A model generated the notes under the pieces. That model searched no databases. It had not been told where the DNA came from and saw only the letters and a program-made list of their open reading frames with translations. Both the position numbers and the translations under genes were made by a program. From positions 52,657,618 through 52,721,617 of the forward strand of contig CM049317.1 in NCBI GenBank assembly GCA_026874595.1: a stretch of 64,000 nucleotides of DNA. Direction: 5' to 3'. This DNA is from Sipunculus nudus (taxonomy: Eukaryota; Annelida; Sipuncula; Golfingiida; Sipunculidae). Shown here one piece after another: positions 1 through 12,482 of this stretch; the stretch's first letter is position 1, and each line of letters opens with the position of its first letter.

Positions 1-445
1 CTCAAATTGTCCTGATCTTACATGTGCTTGGTATATTTTCGATTATAATGAAATGCGCATATATACAGTGGGACCCCTCTAATTCGGCAGCATCGGGGTA
101 TCCAACCGTTTGCAATTACATGTAGTCGTATGTTATCTATGAAACCGCGAGTCTCTTTGCTCTGCTAGGCATGGGACACAGGTCATGTTCGCGGTGGGAA
201 GATTAGTCACAGGAGACGGATAAGATTAAGCATTTTTAGGAATCAGGGACTCTGGTTCTCGGCAATAGTGCCGGGGCCGGATAGAGACAAAAAATTTAGA
301 TTATGTTAGAACTTTTAAGAATAAAAAAATCTTTCGTGTATTTTTTTTTGCCGTAATAAGCCGTGTGTCGAATTATCGGATACCGGATTAAAGAGGTCCG
401 ACAGTATATAATTTTCACTTTTAATATTTTAGTCTTTCATTCCAG
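1..445. other. Non-coding, probably intron of the gene ending at 587
   Basis: No coding frame of note is seen. The stretch ends in a pyrimidine-rich acceptor (TCTTTCATTCCAG) at 445, so it is most simply the last intron of a plus-strand gene that enters the window from the left. Confidence 0.4.
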
Positions 446-587
446 ATTGCAAGGAGCTGTTACTCAGGATTCAGCAGAAAAACCTGAATCATTACTAGGT
501 TTTACAGATGTGAATAATGCACCGTCCTTTGGTGGGCTGGATCAGCATCACGCGCATCCTGGCCTAAGCAGGAATACACAAGTCTAG
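446..587 (+). CDS. Terminal coding exon of an unrecognised plus-strand gene
   Basis: An acceptor with a good pyrimidine tract ends at 445. From there one frame is open for 46 codons to a TAG at 585-587 and reads LQGAVTQDSAEKPESLLGF and onward, ending LSRNTQV. One base (446) completes a codon split by the intron (phase 2). The composition is hydrophilic and unlike the AT-rich flanks, which favours real coding sequence. The last three residues, TQV, fit a class I PDZ-ligand pattern; that is only a pattern match. A poly(A) signal follows 88 bases downstream. No domain is recognised and the gene identity is unknown, because all earlier exons lie outside the window. Confidence 0.5.
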
Positions 588-674
588 CTATCAGGGGAAA
601 TCATAATTGTTTTAATGAGCAATGAACGTATAATATCTGCTCTGCTATTTATTGTGAGGCTTTTACATTTCTAT

Positions 675-680
675 AATAAA
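675..680 (+). promoter_or_regulatory. Poly(A) signal AATAAA
   Basis: A canonical AATAAA lies 88 bases after the stop at 587, at a plausible 3'-UTR distance. AATAAA is common by chance in such AT-rich DNA, so the support is mainly positional. Confidence 0.35.
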
Positions 681-689
681 AATGTAGAT

Positions 690-1789
690 TGGAAAAATAT
701 TTTTAATTTTCTAAAATATTTCTTTATATATACTATATGTCTCTTATACAAAAACCAGATTCCAAGTATTTTCATGCATGGTTTTCTCAAGCCTGTATAC
801 TTCAAATCAACACATCATTAATATGTATATCTGAAATATATTATGTTCAGATTATTTTACGGTTGTTTCCAAAAGTAAAAGTCAGTTATGCAACAGGTTG
901 GCTATACCATTCATTGATCAAGTGCACAAAGTTATATTAGAACTGAATCAATGTATCATAAATTTGTATATATGGTTGTATATAAATGCACATGAAGATG
1001 CGTTTATATGCAACAAGCCTATTAATTAAGGGGCTCTTCACATGCATAGGGTTACTTACATATTTCTGTTGCTCTTTTGCAGTTATGTCGGGCTGTTATT
1101 GCTCTCATTTTAAATTGTGCTTTTCACAACGAGTATAATGGATTATTTTCAAGAATTATTAATTAGTCGTTTATACTTTTAAACTATGAGATATGAAACC
1201 AGTGTAAAACTGGTAAGAAGTTCTATTTTATGATGTTCAAAATGTCATTTATTAGTGTATTTGAATTTCGTATTACACTGCATGTTTGTCTGGTTTGTGT
1301 AAATGGGACACATCATATAGACATAGTTGTAAATATATATTTTATCGGAATTTTACCATTATATGAGTTTATTTATGCTTTTTCTTTTTTTTTGTTATTT
1401 TTATTGATCACGTGTAATGGCTTGTTTTACGTATTATATATCAACCATTTGCATTTACATGTTCTACGAAGCATAAAACCAGTGTAAACTTGCAAGCTTG
1501 GTACGAAGCACTAAATCATATGAACTAAAAACAGTTTTATTATTTCATTTGGTATATTAAAAAGTTGTGTTTCGCTAAAGCTGTCTTTAACAGTTGGCAG
1601 GTAAATGCCTGTGTCTGTAGAGTCCGCTCTGTTTGCGGGGGTTTCAGGATTAGCTGAAATCTGGGAGTTTTTCATTGTCGAATGACAGCAGCTCACTAAA
1701 TCACATGATAGCTAGGCCTACACATTTGAAGATGCTGAATTAAGAGGAAGAAAATTCGTGGGTGGCACACTAGGATTTGTGTCATTTTT

Positions 1790-1792
<3 letters not shown>
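690..1792. other. No gene seen; AT-rich intergenic DNA
   Basis: Only short open frames with Phe/Ile/Tyr-rich content typical of AT-rich sequence. A short minus-strand frame at 1511-1696 has no recognised domain. Confidence 0.5.

Positions 1793-1833
<41 letters not shown>
1793..1833. repeat. (TA)n microsatellite
   Basis: About 20 uninterrupted TA units. Confidence 0.95.
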
Positions 1834-1838
<5 letters not shown>

Positions 1839-2889
1839 TACTTGCTACATAAAGTTATTGTTGCTCACCTTATCTCCTATCTAAATAAAGGCTGCATGAT
1901 TCAGGTGTTATTGCTAGTACAAAAATAACAGCTTAAGATATAATTATATTGACCATTTCAGCGATTCGCTCCGATGTTTGACAAGTAGTAATGATTCCTG
2001 GATTTTGTTTTCAGCCCAATGCATACAATGCCTAAAACCAGGTATTAAACGGATTTTAAAATAACATATCATCCTTATCCAAGACAGAAGCCATATCTTT
2101 ACTTTATTAACAAAGTAAGGACCTTTTCTTGGGTTTTAAAAACAGTTTAGACTCGTATGTTACATCAAACATTTAACTAAGCATCATGTAATTTAACAAA
2201 TAAATGTGCATAATATATGGTTATGTTTATATTAAGATTATAAAAGATGAAAAACCGGTATAGATATGATTTAAAGGTTTAAATTATTGTTAATAATAGA
2301 ATCTCGAAAACCAAAGAATGGCTTTTTACATTTTTACATTAGATATACCATGTTGATTATATTCTATTGAATATTTCATATTTGTGTTACTGTTTCATAT
2401 GTATACCTTTTTATGTGATACATGAAATTGTATAATGAATATATGATAAGTGGTTACCGTCATGAAAACTGCTGGTGTACGTAACATACGGTATTCGAAT
2501 TTGTATCTAACACTTCAACTTTCTTTTCTTGTTGGTGAATATATATTTATTTCACAATTGTGACAAAAGGGTGATAGTGTTATTGTTATTTTGCATTCGC
2601 CAGCAATAAATTAATTGGCCTTTGTCCCTTGTCCTTCTCGCAATGAAAGTCTTTTGTAACTATCCATTTCAAGGCAATAAGATAGATTTATCAGTAGTCG
2701 ACTTACCAGAAAGAGTCCTCGTGTTTCATTCATTTTTACTGATGATAAATTTATGGGAATTATTCACTCACTCTTTCAAAAATGACTTGCTTCGTCTGGA
2801 TTTATTGTAGATGCAGGAAGCCCTACATTAGTGATGATAACTGTGATAATCTGCCCATCGGTTGAAATATCCCCCTTTTCATCCGAAGC
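1834..2889. other. No gene seen
   Basis: AT-rich sequence without a coding frame, inverted termini or tandem structure that I can support. Confidence 0.5.
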
Positions 2890-3020
2890 AACCTTTTTAA
2901 AGGTTTCATACAATTTTTTTTTGTCCTGGACCCCCCTCTTCCGGATCTAGGGACTTTTTTAGGTTTTCAATTAGTCCTTCTGGGTTGGACCCCTTTTCCT
3001 AAAGCCTGGATCCGCCCCTG
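2890..3020. repeat. Remnant of a hAT-like MITE end
   Basis: The right end reads CCTGGATCCGCCCCTG, the inverse of the CAGGGGCGGATCCAGG type of terminus seen in hAT-like MITEs, and the same family as the better preserved copy at 13641-13944. A matching left terminus was not found, so this is a truncated copy. Confidence 0.4.
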
Positions 3021-4447
3021 AAGGGATTATTTAGGGGGAATTTCGTAAACCTGCGGTGACTGGTCGGTTGTTATATCTAAGATTGTAATTTGATCATATT
3101 GCACTCTCAATTATATTTCCAGGCCTTGTTTATAATCTCGATCGTGCGTGTCTACCTACCATTATGGTTAGGCTTATTTTGAGAATACTGGCGTTTATGA
3201 ATTTAATTTGGAAAAAAAGATGCAAAGTATCTCACATACTAATGGTGATATGTTTTGTCATTTGTAAGGATATTCCTTAATGTCCTGTGCCAAGCCAGGT
3301 GTTGGGCCCCATAGGCACTCGACACAATGTAATATTCACCGGTTGAGCGATATTACAAGCATCCTCGTCACTGATCTAACCAAACTTCACACTAATTAAA
3401 CATGGTTCCCTTACTTTGACTGCCCTTCAACCCAATTTATGCCATAATCATCTCTAAATAAAACCTATAAACAACTTTCCAATCTTCCAACTAAGCCGCT
3501 TCCATCCAAGCTCTTATTTATCACAACATATGAAAGCTGACATAAACACACGAGGGGTCATGCGAAGAGATCGTCATGAATATTCATGGGTTTATAAACA
3601 TCAGGAACAACATGAAACAGTATGCTGATGTATTCATAAACACGGGGATACGGAGTCTTATTAGCCTGCGGGGGTAAATGTATAAACCAGACCCATTAAT
3701 CAAATTAGACTAATTTGTAAGCAGAATACTCACAGATCACTGCATGTTCACCATTAACACATGGATTCATATTTTCTCCAGAATACAGAAAAGGTACTGT
3801 TGACGTCCTATGGCGTGCTTTAACACCCCTGTTTTATTAATGGTGCAAACTACTTTGACAAACTGTTACCGTCACAGACGGCACCTTACGTATTAGATAT
3901 ATGCAGCGCTGGTAAGCTCAGTTAGTCTCTAAAACAACGGTTCTTGTATATAAACACATGTATCAGCACTTGTATAAACATGTGCCGTTATGTGTTTTTG
4001 CAACTGATGACCTATTTCCATTATATTAATGACGTATGGGCAGGGATTGACATTGGCAAGTAGCACTCGTCAGCTGGGCTTATATTTCAGTGACCCTCCA
4101 AGAAAACCTGTGGATACCGAAATGTATACTTATATATTTTCATTCTAATAAAGGAAACTCTAGAACTGTTTGATTAATATCTCATTGCTTAATCATGTAG
4201 TTAACGCCTCTGTACTAATACAAATGGACCAAAATGTTTACATATTAGATTAGCCGTTTGTTAATCACTAGTAACAAATTTGTCATATATATATTTACTT
4301 TCTTAAAACTTAGTTACTGATATATTCACATATATTTTCACAGAACTCTTACAATGCTTTATTAGGAGTATTAAATAAAGCTAATGAGTCAAATGCTACT
4401 TTTCCATGTCTGCTCACTTGTAAATGGCCCTAGGTAATTTAAAAAAG
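3021..4447. other. No gene seen
   Basis: Mixed intergenic sequence; no exon with domain similarity and no repeat termini identified. Confidence 0.45.
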
Positions 4448-4450
4448 TAA

Positions 4451-4785
4451 GGCCAAAATAAAAAAAAGGTATGGTTCTCAGGCACTTTTTTTCAGAAATC
4501 AATGCGGGCGGGCGGTTTTATAATTTTTATTTTTTGGTATGTTTCGATATTAATGACAAATGATTAGGGAAAAGCATGATAATAACAGATTTATTTTGCT
4601 AAACAAGTAAAACCCTACATATAAAAGGAAATTGTATGATTTTATCTCCTTGAAAGAAATGTACGAGCGGTTGCAGCACAAAATTGGTAAGTTTCTATTG
4701 AAAATCAAAATAAAAATATTTGATGCGGGGGTTTGAAATTGATGCGGGCGGTGCCTGAGAACCATACCTTTAATTTTTTTTGGCC
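4451..4785. mobile_element. PIF/Harbinger-type MITE, copy 1
   Basis: A 335-bp non-coding element with long inverted ends. The left end begins GGCCAAAATAAAAAAAAGG and continues TATGGTTCTCAGGCAC; the right end is its near-perfect reverse complement (GTGCCTGAGAACCATACC, then a T-run, then GGCC). TAA flanks both sides (4448-4450 and 4786-4788), matching the 3-bp TWA target duplication of PIF/Harbinger elements. Sub-terminal GATGCGGGCGG sequence is shared with the copies at 24565-24858 and 58853-59115. No transposase is present. Confidence 0.8.
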
Positions 4786-4788
4786 TAA

Positions 4789-5445
4789 TTCTTATTTGCT
4801 GAGTTCACAACATCGTGCGTTTCGTTTAGTTAATTTGGACAACACGTACTCGCATACGCCATACACATACAAACACCATCTGCTTGTGATGTGTATCAAT
4901 GATAAATCGTTTACGTGTTACACATATGTATTTATACAGATCTATCCTTGAATTATAAAAGAATAAAAGATATAACAATGGAAAGCATTGATTGAATAAA
5001 TGAAGATTATTGAACTGCAGATTACAATTGCACATTTAAGTTTGCGTGTGTTTCTTCTCATCGTAGGGTATATAACCGTACGGCTTCTTATGTTGCCTCT
5101 GCAAAGATTTATTCTTTGAACAACCATCTTCTTATACTTAATGGCTTCTCCTCACATGTCCTTATCTTTGGAAGGGAGAACTTTAAAATACTGCCAAACT
5201 CCAGCCAGTCTCGGCATGGTTCCATAACCTGCACAATGGGTGGTTGGTCTCTCTAGTTACGAAGCTAGTAAAAGGGCTGCTGTGCCAAATCATATCATGT
5301 TTTGAAAACGATAAGGGTTTGTTTTTATGCCGCCTAACGACTGCTCGGAAAAGCTTTAGTTTGATTGTGAAAATTCACTTTCATGATTTACCCTTCGTTT
5401 TTATGGTTTTATATAAATTCTGGCCTGTAAGATATTTGCTGGGGT

Positions 5446-5476
<31 letters not shown>

Positions 5477-8148
5477 TTCGGTTCAAATAGAAGCGCACTT
5501 GTTCATGCGATATTTTCGCTTCGGGCAAGTGGACAAGCATTAAAGCAGAACCCTGCACAAGTCTAGTCATAACAAACAGCGTGTCTTTTCCACGTGTTTC
5601 TGTGTAGCATGTCCCCTGGTACGTTTAAAATGTAAAACATGAATCACCCTCTTCGTTAATTACTAACTGCATCCTGACCGGCATGGAGTGAGCGAAAGCC
5701 GATCCAAAGTTGTACCAATTTCTTCAATATGGTGGTGTGCATATCTATTTAGATACATTCAATAAATGTGTTTGTGCTTCACTTAGTCATGAAAACAACT
5801 ATTTGTATTTAAACCTTGTTGGATACTCTCTGTTCTAATATTTATTAATATTTGTCGGTGTCCCTAAGATTAGGGAAGCCCCAAAAATCTTCTTACACGT
5901 ACCTAGGTTATACGTGAAAAGGGTATATATATATATGATAGTGTTATCCCGGTATTAAAACTGTCCTGACATTTATTAAAGGATCCGTAAGGAACACGAT
6001 CACCACATCGTCGAAAATATACACTCTACGAAAAAAAAAAATGTCCAGCTTTACCCAAAAGGGCTCTACATAGTGCACTAAGTGGGGAACCTTAAAAGGT
6101 TCAAACTAGAACCTTAAAAGAATCATCAGAAACACTTTTTTCTTCGAGTGTAGGAACTATTCAAAAGGCTTCGGTATTCCGATGACAAAATCAAATAACA
6201 TCCTTAAAATGTTATCATACTCATAAATAATCTACAGGTAATTCAGGTATGAAGCAACGTTGTACCTAATGATCTAACTGACCTAATGTACTATACTTTT
6301 TATCGGTGGTTATACAGGAGTAAACACATGTGTAAGCAAATCGACGGTGAAAGGTTATGCATTCAAGAGTGGTCAAACCACAGCTGTCCTTACTGAACTA
6401 ATTGTTAAAACAAGCTTTCTTGCTGATTTCATATTCAGGTTCTTTTTTACAATGGCAGCATGCGGCTCCCGGGTGTGAAAATCCGTCTCGCCCCTACATG
6501 ACCTTGAACCGGGAGAAGCAAAGGTTAACGTCATTCCAGGGTATAAATGTATCACCATGACCGGTTCTCGTATCCGGGGTGAACCCACACACGGAACAAT
6601 ACAAAAAGGAGGAGTGTTATGTTAATTTACTTGTGTTGGAAAAGGTTCAGCTGAAGCGCTGTGTTATTTTGCTGTTTGAAATACATACTATTTTTCACTG
6701 TATTACACTTAGGACAAGACGATGGTCATGTAATATTTCTGCAATATGTAACGACTGTATTTATATAACAGTCAACGCTTCCTGTAATATATGACATATG
6801 ATTTATCCTTAGTCTTAGCACTTACCGTACTTGAACTTTTTCCAGATGTGTCATAACCACCACCAGCAATTAACCCCACCTCATTCCGAGGTCGTTAATA
6901 ATCTTATAACTGTTACCACACACTTGTTAAGAACTATGACATAACCTGTATGGAATCTCATTATGCCGTATCATTATTGGTCGAATTGATGTAAAGCAGC
7001 GTTTGCATTCAGTCATGTGTGTGCTTCCCGCTGGGTATGACACATCACTATGTAAGACGATATTATCTGCATTGACATGTACAAAGTTCAGGATTGTTGT
7101 GGGACAGATACAACAAAGCTCGCATAGAAACATCAAATGTGAAGAGCGGGGTCTGCTAAACAAGCATATACATAATAAAAATCTAAATAGAATAAAACAT
7201 ATATTTTAGACAATGTTAAAGTTTTAAAGTATTGAAGTACTATATTTTCCTGTTCAATCGCTCTCATGTAATTTGCTCCCATAAATGTATGACCGAATTT
7301 GCTACCATAACTTCAGGAAAGTGGCTTTTCAAGTCGTGCTCTCATCACGACTACTATAAAAAATTATAAGAAAGTACTTGCAACTGTAAACCCTCATGAA
7401 CTCATGAACTTCTTTAACATAAAAGGATTGGAAGAAAAAAATCAGTCTGTTGAATATTTACCATAAGAACAACGAAATATACCTCAAAGTTCCCCCTTTA
7501 AATATGTATCAGTACGTTTACATGCATAAACCATCCTGGCTTTAAGATTTTCCCCTTTTTACTTTTTGTTCGCATTAATTTAGTCCTGACTGATTCTTCT
7601 TCTAGATGAATATGCCAAATCATCAATGCATCTCCAATGTGTTGAGGTTAATATTACATCTCACATCAAATCCAATACACGAATTATCTTCACCATAAGT
7701 TGTACAATTGACTTAAACCTCGCAGACTTGCTCCGCCCCTTGGACCTGGTTATTTCTTATGAGCCCCAGAAACGATCAATCAATGAAGGCTTTCCATGTC
7801 GATGGTAGCGAAAGCTGTTTATTAGAAGATAGTGACGTCACCAAAACGTCACAAAGGTCAATCGCGTACTGACCGACGTCATCAGATGGAATTGCAAAAT
7901 AACTGTTGCCATAGTTTGGCCATATTTTGGAGTATTTCTCTCATAGTTCTGTGCAAGGCAATACATTATAATCCAGTGGACAAAATGGCTCTTGCAACCT
8001 TTGAACTGGAACTTTTTTATATTTTTCTCAAATTTATAAATAATATCTAGGGTAAAAAATGCAGAGAGGGGAACTGGTAAAACTACGGTCGTTTTTCAAG
8101 GCGGCACCAACCTAGTTGAATGACCTACCTAACAACCTGGGGAATTAA

Positions 8149-8153
<5 letters not shown>
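4789..8153. other. No gene seen; contains a TG/poly-G tract
   Basis: A TG repeat runs into 17 G at 5444-5476, and a short repeated ACCTTAAAAG motif lies at about 6090-6120. No open frame has a recognised domain. A GC-richer patch at 6460-6590 is open on the minus strand for 71 codons without similarity I recognise. Confidence 0.45.
5444..5476 (+). repeat. (TG)n followed by 17-base poly-G
   Basis: Several TG units pass directly into an uninterrupted run of G. Confidence 0.9.

Positions 8154-8217
<64 letters not shown>
8154..8217. repeat. (TA)n microsatellite
   Basis: About 32 uninterrupted TA units. Confidence 0.95.
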
Positions 8218-8219
<2 letters not shown>

Positions 8220-9026
8220 AATACACCAGCTTGCATTTCCGAAAATAACCTCTCTAACAGCAAATTTATAAATAATGGCAAATATCACATATCCTTGGGT
8301 ATAAAATATGTTTATGGTAACATTTCACGTTTAAGCTTTGTGAAAGCACCGGATTCTAAAATGGTGCTTCGTAACGTCCATGTGGTTTCACCTCTAGATA
8401 CACTGAGACTAATAAAAATACCTTGGGGCGTCCATGTATTACCATTTAAGACTGGCTGAATAAATAATAATTATGTATTTTAATTTTAATACATGTATTA
8501 CATGATAGATCATTTAACGCTTCAAGCGAAACACGGATCATTTCTCACGGTTGATGGGCTGGCCGTGTAAACACACACGTAACACATACATATACATACC
8601 GAAGGTCTTGTACGTTATTCGACCACTGGGAGTTATCCTTGAAGAACGATACTGATTTTTAATCATTGTATTTTTCTTATAAGAATTAACTTAAAAAGTT
8701 CCTCAAATTGCAAAAGTGCTTTTATTTTTTAACAGTAGGGCAATTGTTTGTAACAATTATGATAACATCACCGCAACAGGAATTATGAGATGAGCAATTT
8801 ATATCCTCAGAAATTAATATTTGCTTAGGTGCTCTCAATGGGGAAATGATTTTTATTATCTTAAAATATATTCTTATCTTCAGTCTCTTTCTAAAGTTAA
8901 AGTATATTGTCTGGTGATTGGCTTTTGGGCATACAAGGATCATTTTGATTTTATGCACGAGCTAGTGTGATAATATACCCTGCAGTGTCTCTATGTTCAT
9001 CGTAGAGACACTTTATTGTCTCCTGA
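8218..9026. other. No gene seen
   Basis: AT-rich sequence between a microsatellite and an orphan lectin fragment. The minus-strand frame at 8722-8958 has no recognisable motif. Confidence 0.45.
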
Positions 9027-9302
9027 GAAATATATTATTATAAATATAATGCCATTGTTTTACATGCTTTGATGGGGTTCAAAGTTATTGCTGCAGCTGG
9101 GACATATGATGAAGCTAAAAACACGTGCGAAAAATTAAGTAATGATGCATGGATGTTACCTACTCCATCTTCACAACACAATTCTATGCAATGGTACAGG
9201 TATGTAACAAAAGTTATGGCAAAACACAACTTGATGGAGACGTGGCTCCCTCTGGTGAAGAACCCTGGTACTTCGTGGCTTAATCTTGATAAAAGTTCAT
9301 AA
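9027..9302 (+). pseudogene. Orphan C-type-lectin-like domain fragment
   Basis: The frame that contains GTYDEAKNTCEKLSNDAWML and then METWLPLVKNPGTSWLNLDK has the CTLD layout: aromatic plus A-x-x-x-C helix, the L-P motif after the conserved Cys, and a W-L-P-L strand. It covers roughly the first half of a CTLD. The position before KVIAAAG, where the domain usually has the CYKV-type cysteine, is occupied by GF, and a TAA follows 66 codons after the helix. A donor-like GTGAGA sits only just beyond that stop. There is no clear acceptor, second-half exon or signal peptide nearby, so a decayed or isolated exon is more likely than a working gene. It is only distantly similar to the two CTLDs at 22-27 kb. 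Confidence 0.55.
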
Positions 9303-10009
9303 GCGTGAGATGTTTAAAATTATACATCATATATAAATGTGAATCATTACTGAAGGAGGATAAAACTGGAGTAAACAAACTTAAGGTTTGCAAAGAGGAA
9401 CTATAACTGAACATCATCACAAACCAATGAAATGCATAAAATTAGTGTAAGTCATACCTGAGCATCAACACTGACAGAAGCAGAACATTGGATTACTGTG
9501 TCTGAAAGTAGAACGTATAGCTGAAAACCCGTTCATTAAATACTTTACATGTTATGTTGATAAGATAAAATGTACCGTGGATGTAATGATGAACTCAAAT
9601 TTTAAAGCTGGACGGCTAAAGTGGTGATATCAGGAAAACGTATGGGTTGGTGAAATTGATCGAGATACGAGGCAGCCGTCAGCGACTTTTGCCAGAGTTC
9701 TGGATACGGGTTCATCTGTATGGTAAAAGGTAACTCCTATGACATTATCAAAATATATTGAAACAGCATTTAAGAACTGGAATCTTTTTCTTCCATCAGG
9801 ATTTATACATATATGACCTTCAGGAAAGCCGAGGATAACCAATTTCAGTTTGAATCGGTTTCACAGATTTTTGGTACACGTTGGATAATCTTAGATAAAA
9901 AATAATAATAATAAAATATAAATCTGCATTCTATAAAAAGCAATCCTCCGTCATTTGGTGGGGTGGGGGGGGGGGGGGGGGGGGGAGACGTACCGTGGGA
10001 TGATTCCAA
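9303..10009. other. No gene seen; contains a 21-base poly-G tract
   Basis: 9965-9985 is an uninterrupted run of G inside otherwise ordinary AT-rich DNA. No coding feature is supported. Confidence 0.5.
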
Positions 10010-10255
10010 AACCGTGTTAGCATTCACTTACCCGGCTCATATTCCCAGCTACCTTCATGAAAAGGTGACTTTACATTTGAGAATACTCATTGATGGCATT
10101 CCTGAATCCGGATTATGTGCCGGAACCACAAAAAAAATCTAGTTTATACACCCGTCCATGCGCGAACTTTCCTGAAAATTTCATGAGATTCCGTTCGTGA
10201 TTGCGTGAATTATGTTGTGAACAAACAAACAAACACACGCAAACTGGGATGAGCA
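10010..10255 (+). repeat. Interspersed repeat, LINE/SINE-like 3' tail family, copy 1
   Basis: Shares segments with 34378-34660 (GCATTCAC, then TATTCCCAGCT, then TTCAT) and, at its 3' side, CATGAGATTCCGTTCGTGAT, then GTTGTGAACAAAC repeats, with 22640-22855, 34950-35115 and 49690-49945. The tail resembles the short-repeat 3' UTR of RTE-type non-LTR elements; that class assignment is inference. Confidence 0.45.
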
Positions 10256-10516
10256 CATTTCTCCTGGCTGAGTCAAAAACCTCTATGTTTAAGGTTATCT
10301 ACTGTGCCAGTTATCTTTTACTTTCTTTCAGATTGCTCTGTGTGCCCTTCTAACATTTCTCCACATAACTGTATTATCCTTAGACAGAACTGTTATATAT
10401 ATATATGTTATAAAATCCCATCTTTATTGTTATTTATAATAATGATCTGATTTCAGCCGTAAACTTCTAATTTCGATATGCGACCTGTGACATCCGGGCT
10501 TTAGTGTGTGCAAATT

Positions 10517-10660
10517 ATGGCAGCCCTCACGAGCAGTCTCGCAAAACATCGAGAAATAAACCTGTCATGGTTTAATAAAAGACGCGGAGATGCTACACGG
10601 ATGTTTTCATGGGACAGCGTACAGGCGAGAATCGATCTGCTTACATGGTTTGATGGCAAG
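10517..10660 (+). CDS. Possible exon, unrecognised
   Basis: A frame open for at least 80 codons starts at ATG 10517 (MAALTSSLAKHREINLSWFN). It is richer in polar and Trp codons than the AT-rich flanks and meets a usable donor (GGCAAG|GTAATG) at 10661. Without splicing it runs on to a stop at 10774. No matching upstream acceptor gives a stop-free frame and I recognise no family. It could be an isolated exon, an ancient pseudogene piece or chance. Confidence 0.2.
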
Positions 10661-11090
10661 GTAATGTGCATGGGAAAAATTAAGAGAGGAACAAATTTTT
10701 TGGACGTGCCAATACGGTCAAATTATAGTTGGATACCTCTGCACAAACTGTCAACAACGCCATTTGCCACATGAATTTACGAACAATATTTTGCCCTTTT
10801 ACATAGCTATCACATATCATCACCCCTTGGATGTATATAGTGCAGGTTTTTTGTCTGGCTTATTAACTACATGACACAGAGAGGTATATGAGTATATAAG
10901 GCATTCTTGCTCTTGTTTTGATAAATGAAGGTATATATATCCTACTGTTTCCGACAGTGGGCTGCATTTTTATTTTGCCTTTTTTAATTTTTTTTTTCAA
11001 GATTTTCTATATCATCGTCAAATAATATACATTGTAAAATAGAAACCTGATTTTAATCTTCCACAAAGAAAAGAAGACTGTAGGGGCCAG

Positions 11091-11165
11091 GACAGTCGAG
11101 GGGGTAGACCGCTCGACTCTCTTTGCTAGCGACCCGGCTTCGATCCCCGATTATCAAATAAAGTT
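11091..11165 (+). repeat. tRNA-derived SINE head
   Basis: GGGGGTAGACCGC resembles a Pol III A box and CGGCTTCGATCCCC resembles a B box, spaced about as in a tRNA. The sequence does not close into a full cloverleaf with an acceptor stem, and an AT-rich body follows, so a SINE head fits better than a tRNA gene. Confidence 0.45.
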
Positions 11166-12059
11166 TGTATTAATATAAAACAAGAAAACTTGCTATTAAA
11201 TCTCCCATTTAACTAGAATGGCGTATAGTAATATAGATACATATAATATAGCATCATATTTCTTTCCTACGGATAAGAATAAACATGGTACCTTATATTT
11301 ATTTATGAACATTAATCTAAAACAATGAGATACCATTTCCGGGACGAAACCAAGACGTAGATTAATTTCTTATTATTGCATACTAGGGGATAACCCGTGT
11401 TATGTGGTTAGCGATTTTAGGCAAATAACTATTTGAGATGGTTTCAGTGTGTGGGCAATTATCTTGCGTTTGCAATGAAAGACAACACTGTTTAGTATTA
11501 AAAATGATCCCCAAACCACAGGACTAATTTTCTTTGTCTTGTTTTACTATAATCCACACCATTGCAATATACATGTATTATATTTCTGTACACTGTAGGT
11601 GTTCTTGTAAAACCCAAAAATTCTATAATTATGGGCTACACATTAGTTACCACAAAGGAATTTGTAGGTATAAGTACTTACGACACCGGTATTTGATATT
11701 GTAAAAAGAGAGCTTTGTTCGATCCGTTCTGGAAAAAAGCGAACTGGTGAGATGTTCCGCGTGGAAAATCATCCCAACGATTAACCCGCAACATGATTCA
11801 CTTGTGCCAAAATTGGGGGACAAATTGCCGATATGGGCAGCGGTCAACCCACAACAACATGCATTTGTATTGACTTTACCGGACTGCTTACAAAAGACCG
11901 ACGCGTAGCGAATGTTTGGCAGACTATGTCAGGTTTGATTTGATTGGTTAGCGAGAGGAGATTCAGGACGACGTGGGCGCACTATATGAGAATTGCCATG
12001 GCACACCGCAGGTATTAAACCCATGATATTTTTATCGATTTTGAGGCCATTTCTTTACC

Positions 12060-12180
12060 AAACGCCTAAAAAAATATAAACTCGTTCTTCCCCGGACCAA
12101 GATGCACCCTCCCATGAAGTTTGACGACCGTGCGATCCCTAGCGTGTGAATGAATCCGGACAGACAAACAGATTCCCGTG
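12060..12180 (+). repeat. Possible non-LTR element 3' tail
   Basis: ATGAAGTTTGACGACCGTGC, then GATCC, then CGGACAGACAAACAGA has the look of non-LTR element 3' tails that end in short ACAGACA-type repeats. It is a single short match judged by eye. Confidence 0.3.
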
Positions 12181-12419
12181 AATTATAGTATAAATGAAAT
12201 ACATAGTTCCCTTATACAAATTAAGGTAACAGTGTAAAATCATGGATTAACGAAATAAATCAGCATAAAGCACAATTCATGGCCCTTTTGGTCGACTAGT
12301 TACAGTTTCTCGAGATAAATGTTGCTTTGCGTGTGTGTGAACGGTTTTAGAATCAATCAGGTATGAACAAAAACTTATAATACAAATTCAGTTTCAGGAA
12401 TCTTGTCAGGAATTTTCTG

Positions 12420-12421
12420 TA

Positions 12422-12479
<58 letters not shown>
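12420..12479. repeat. (TA)n microsatellite
   Basis: About 30 TA units with one TG interruption near the left end. Confidence 0.95.

Positions 12480-12482
<3 letters not shown>

Noticed and set aside
1511-1696. Minus-strand frame (SFSETQLFNIPNE) as a retroelement C-terminus
   Set aside because: It loosely resembles sequence near retroelement ends, but no diagnostic motif supports it.
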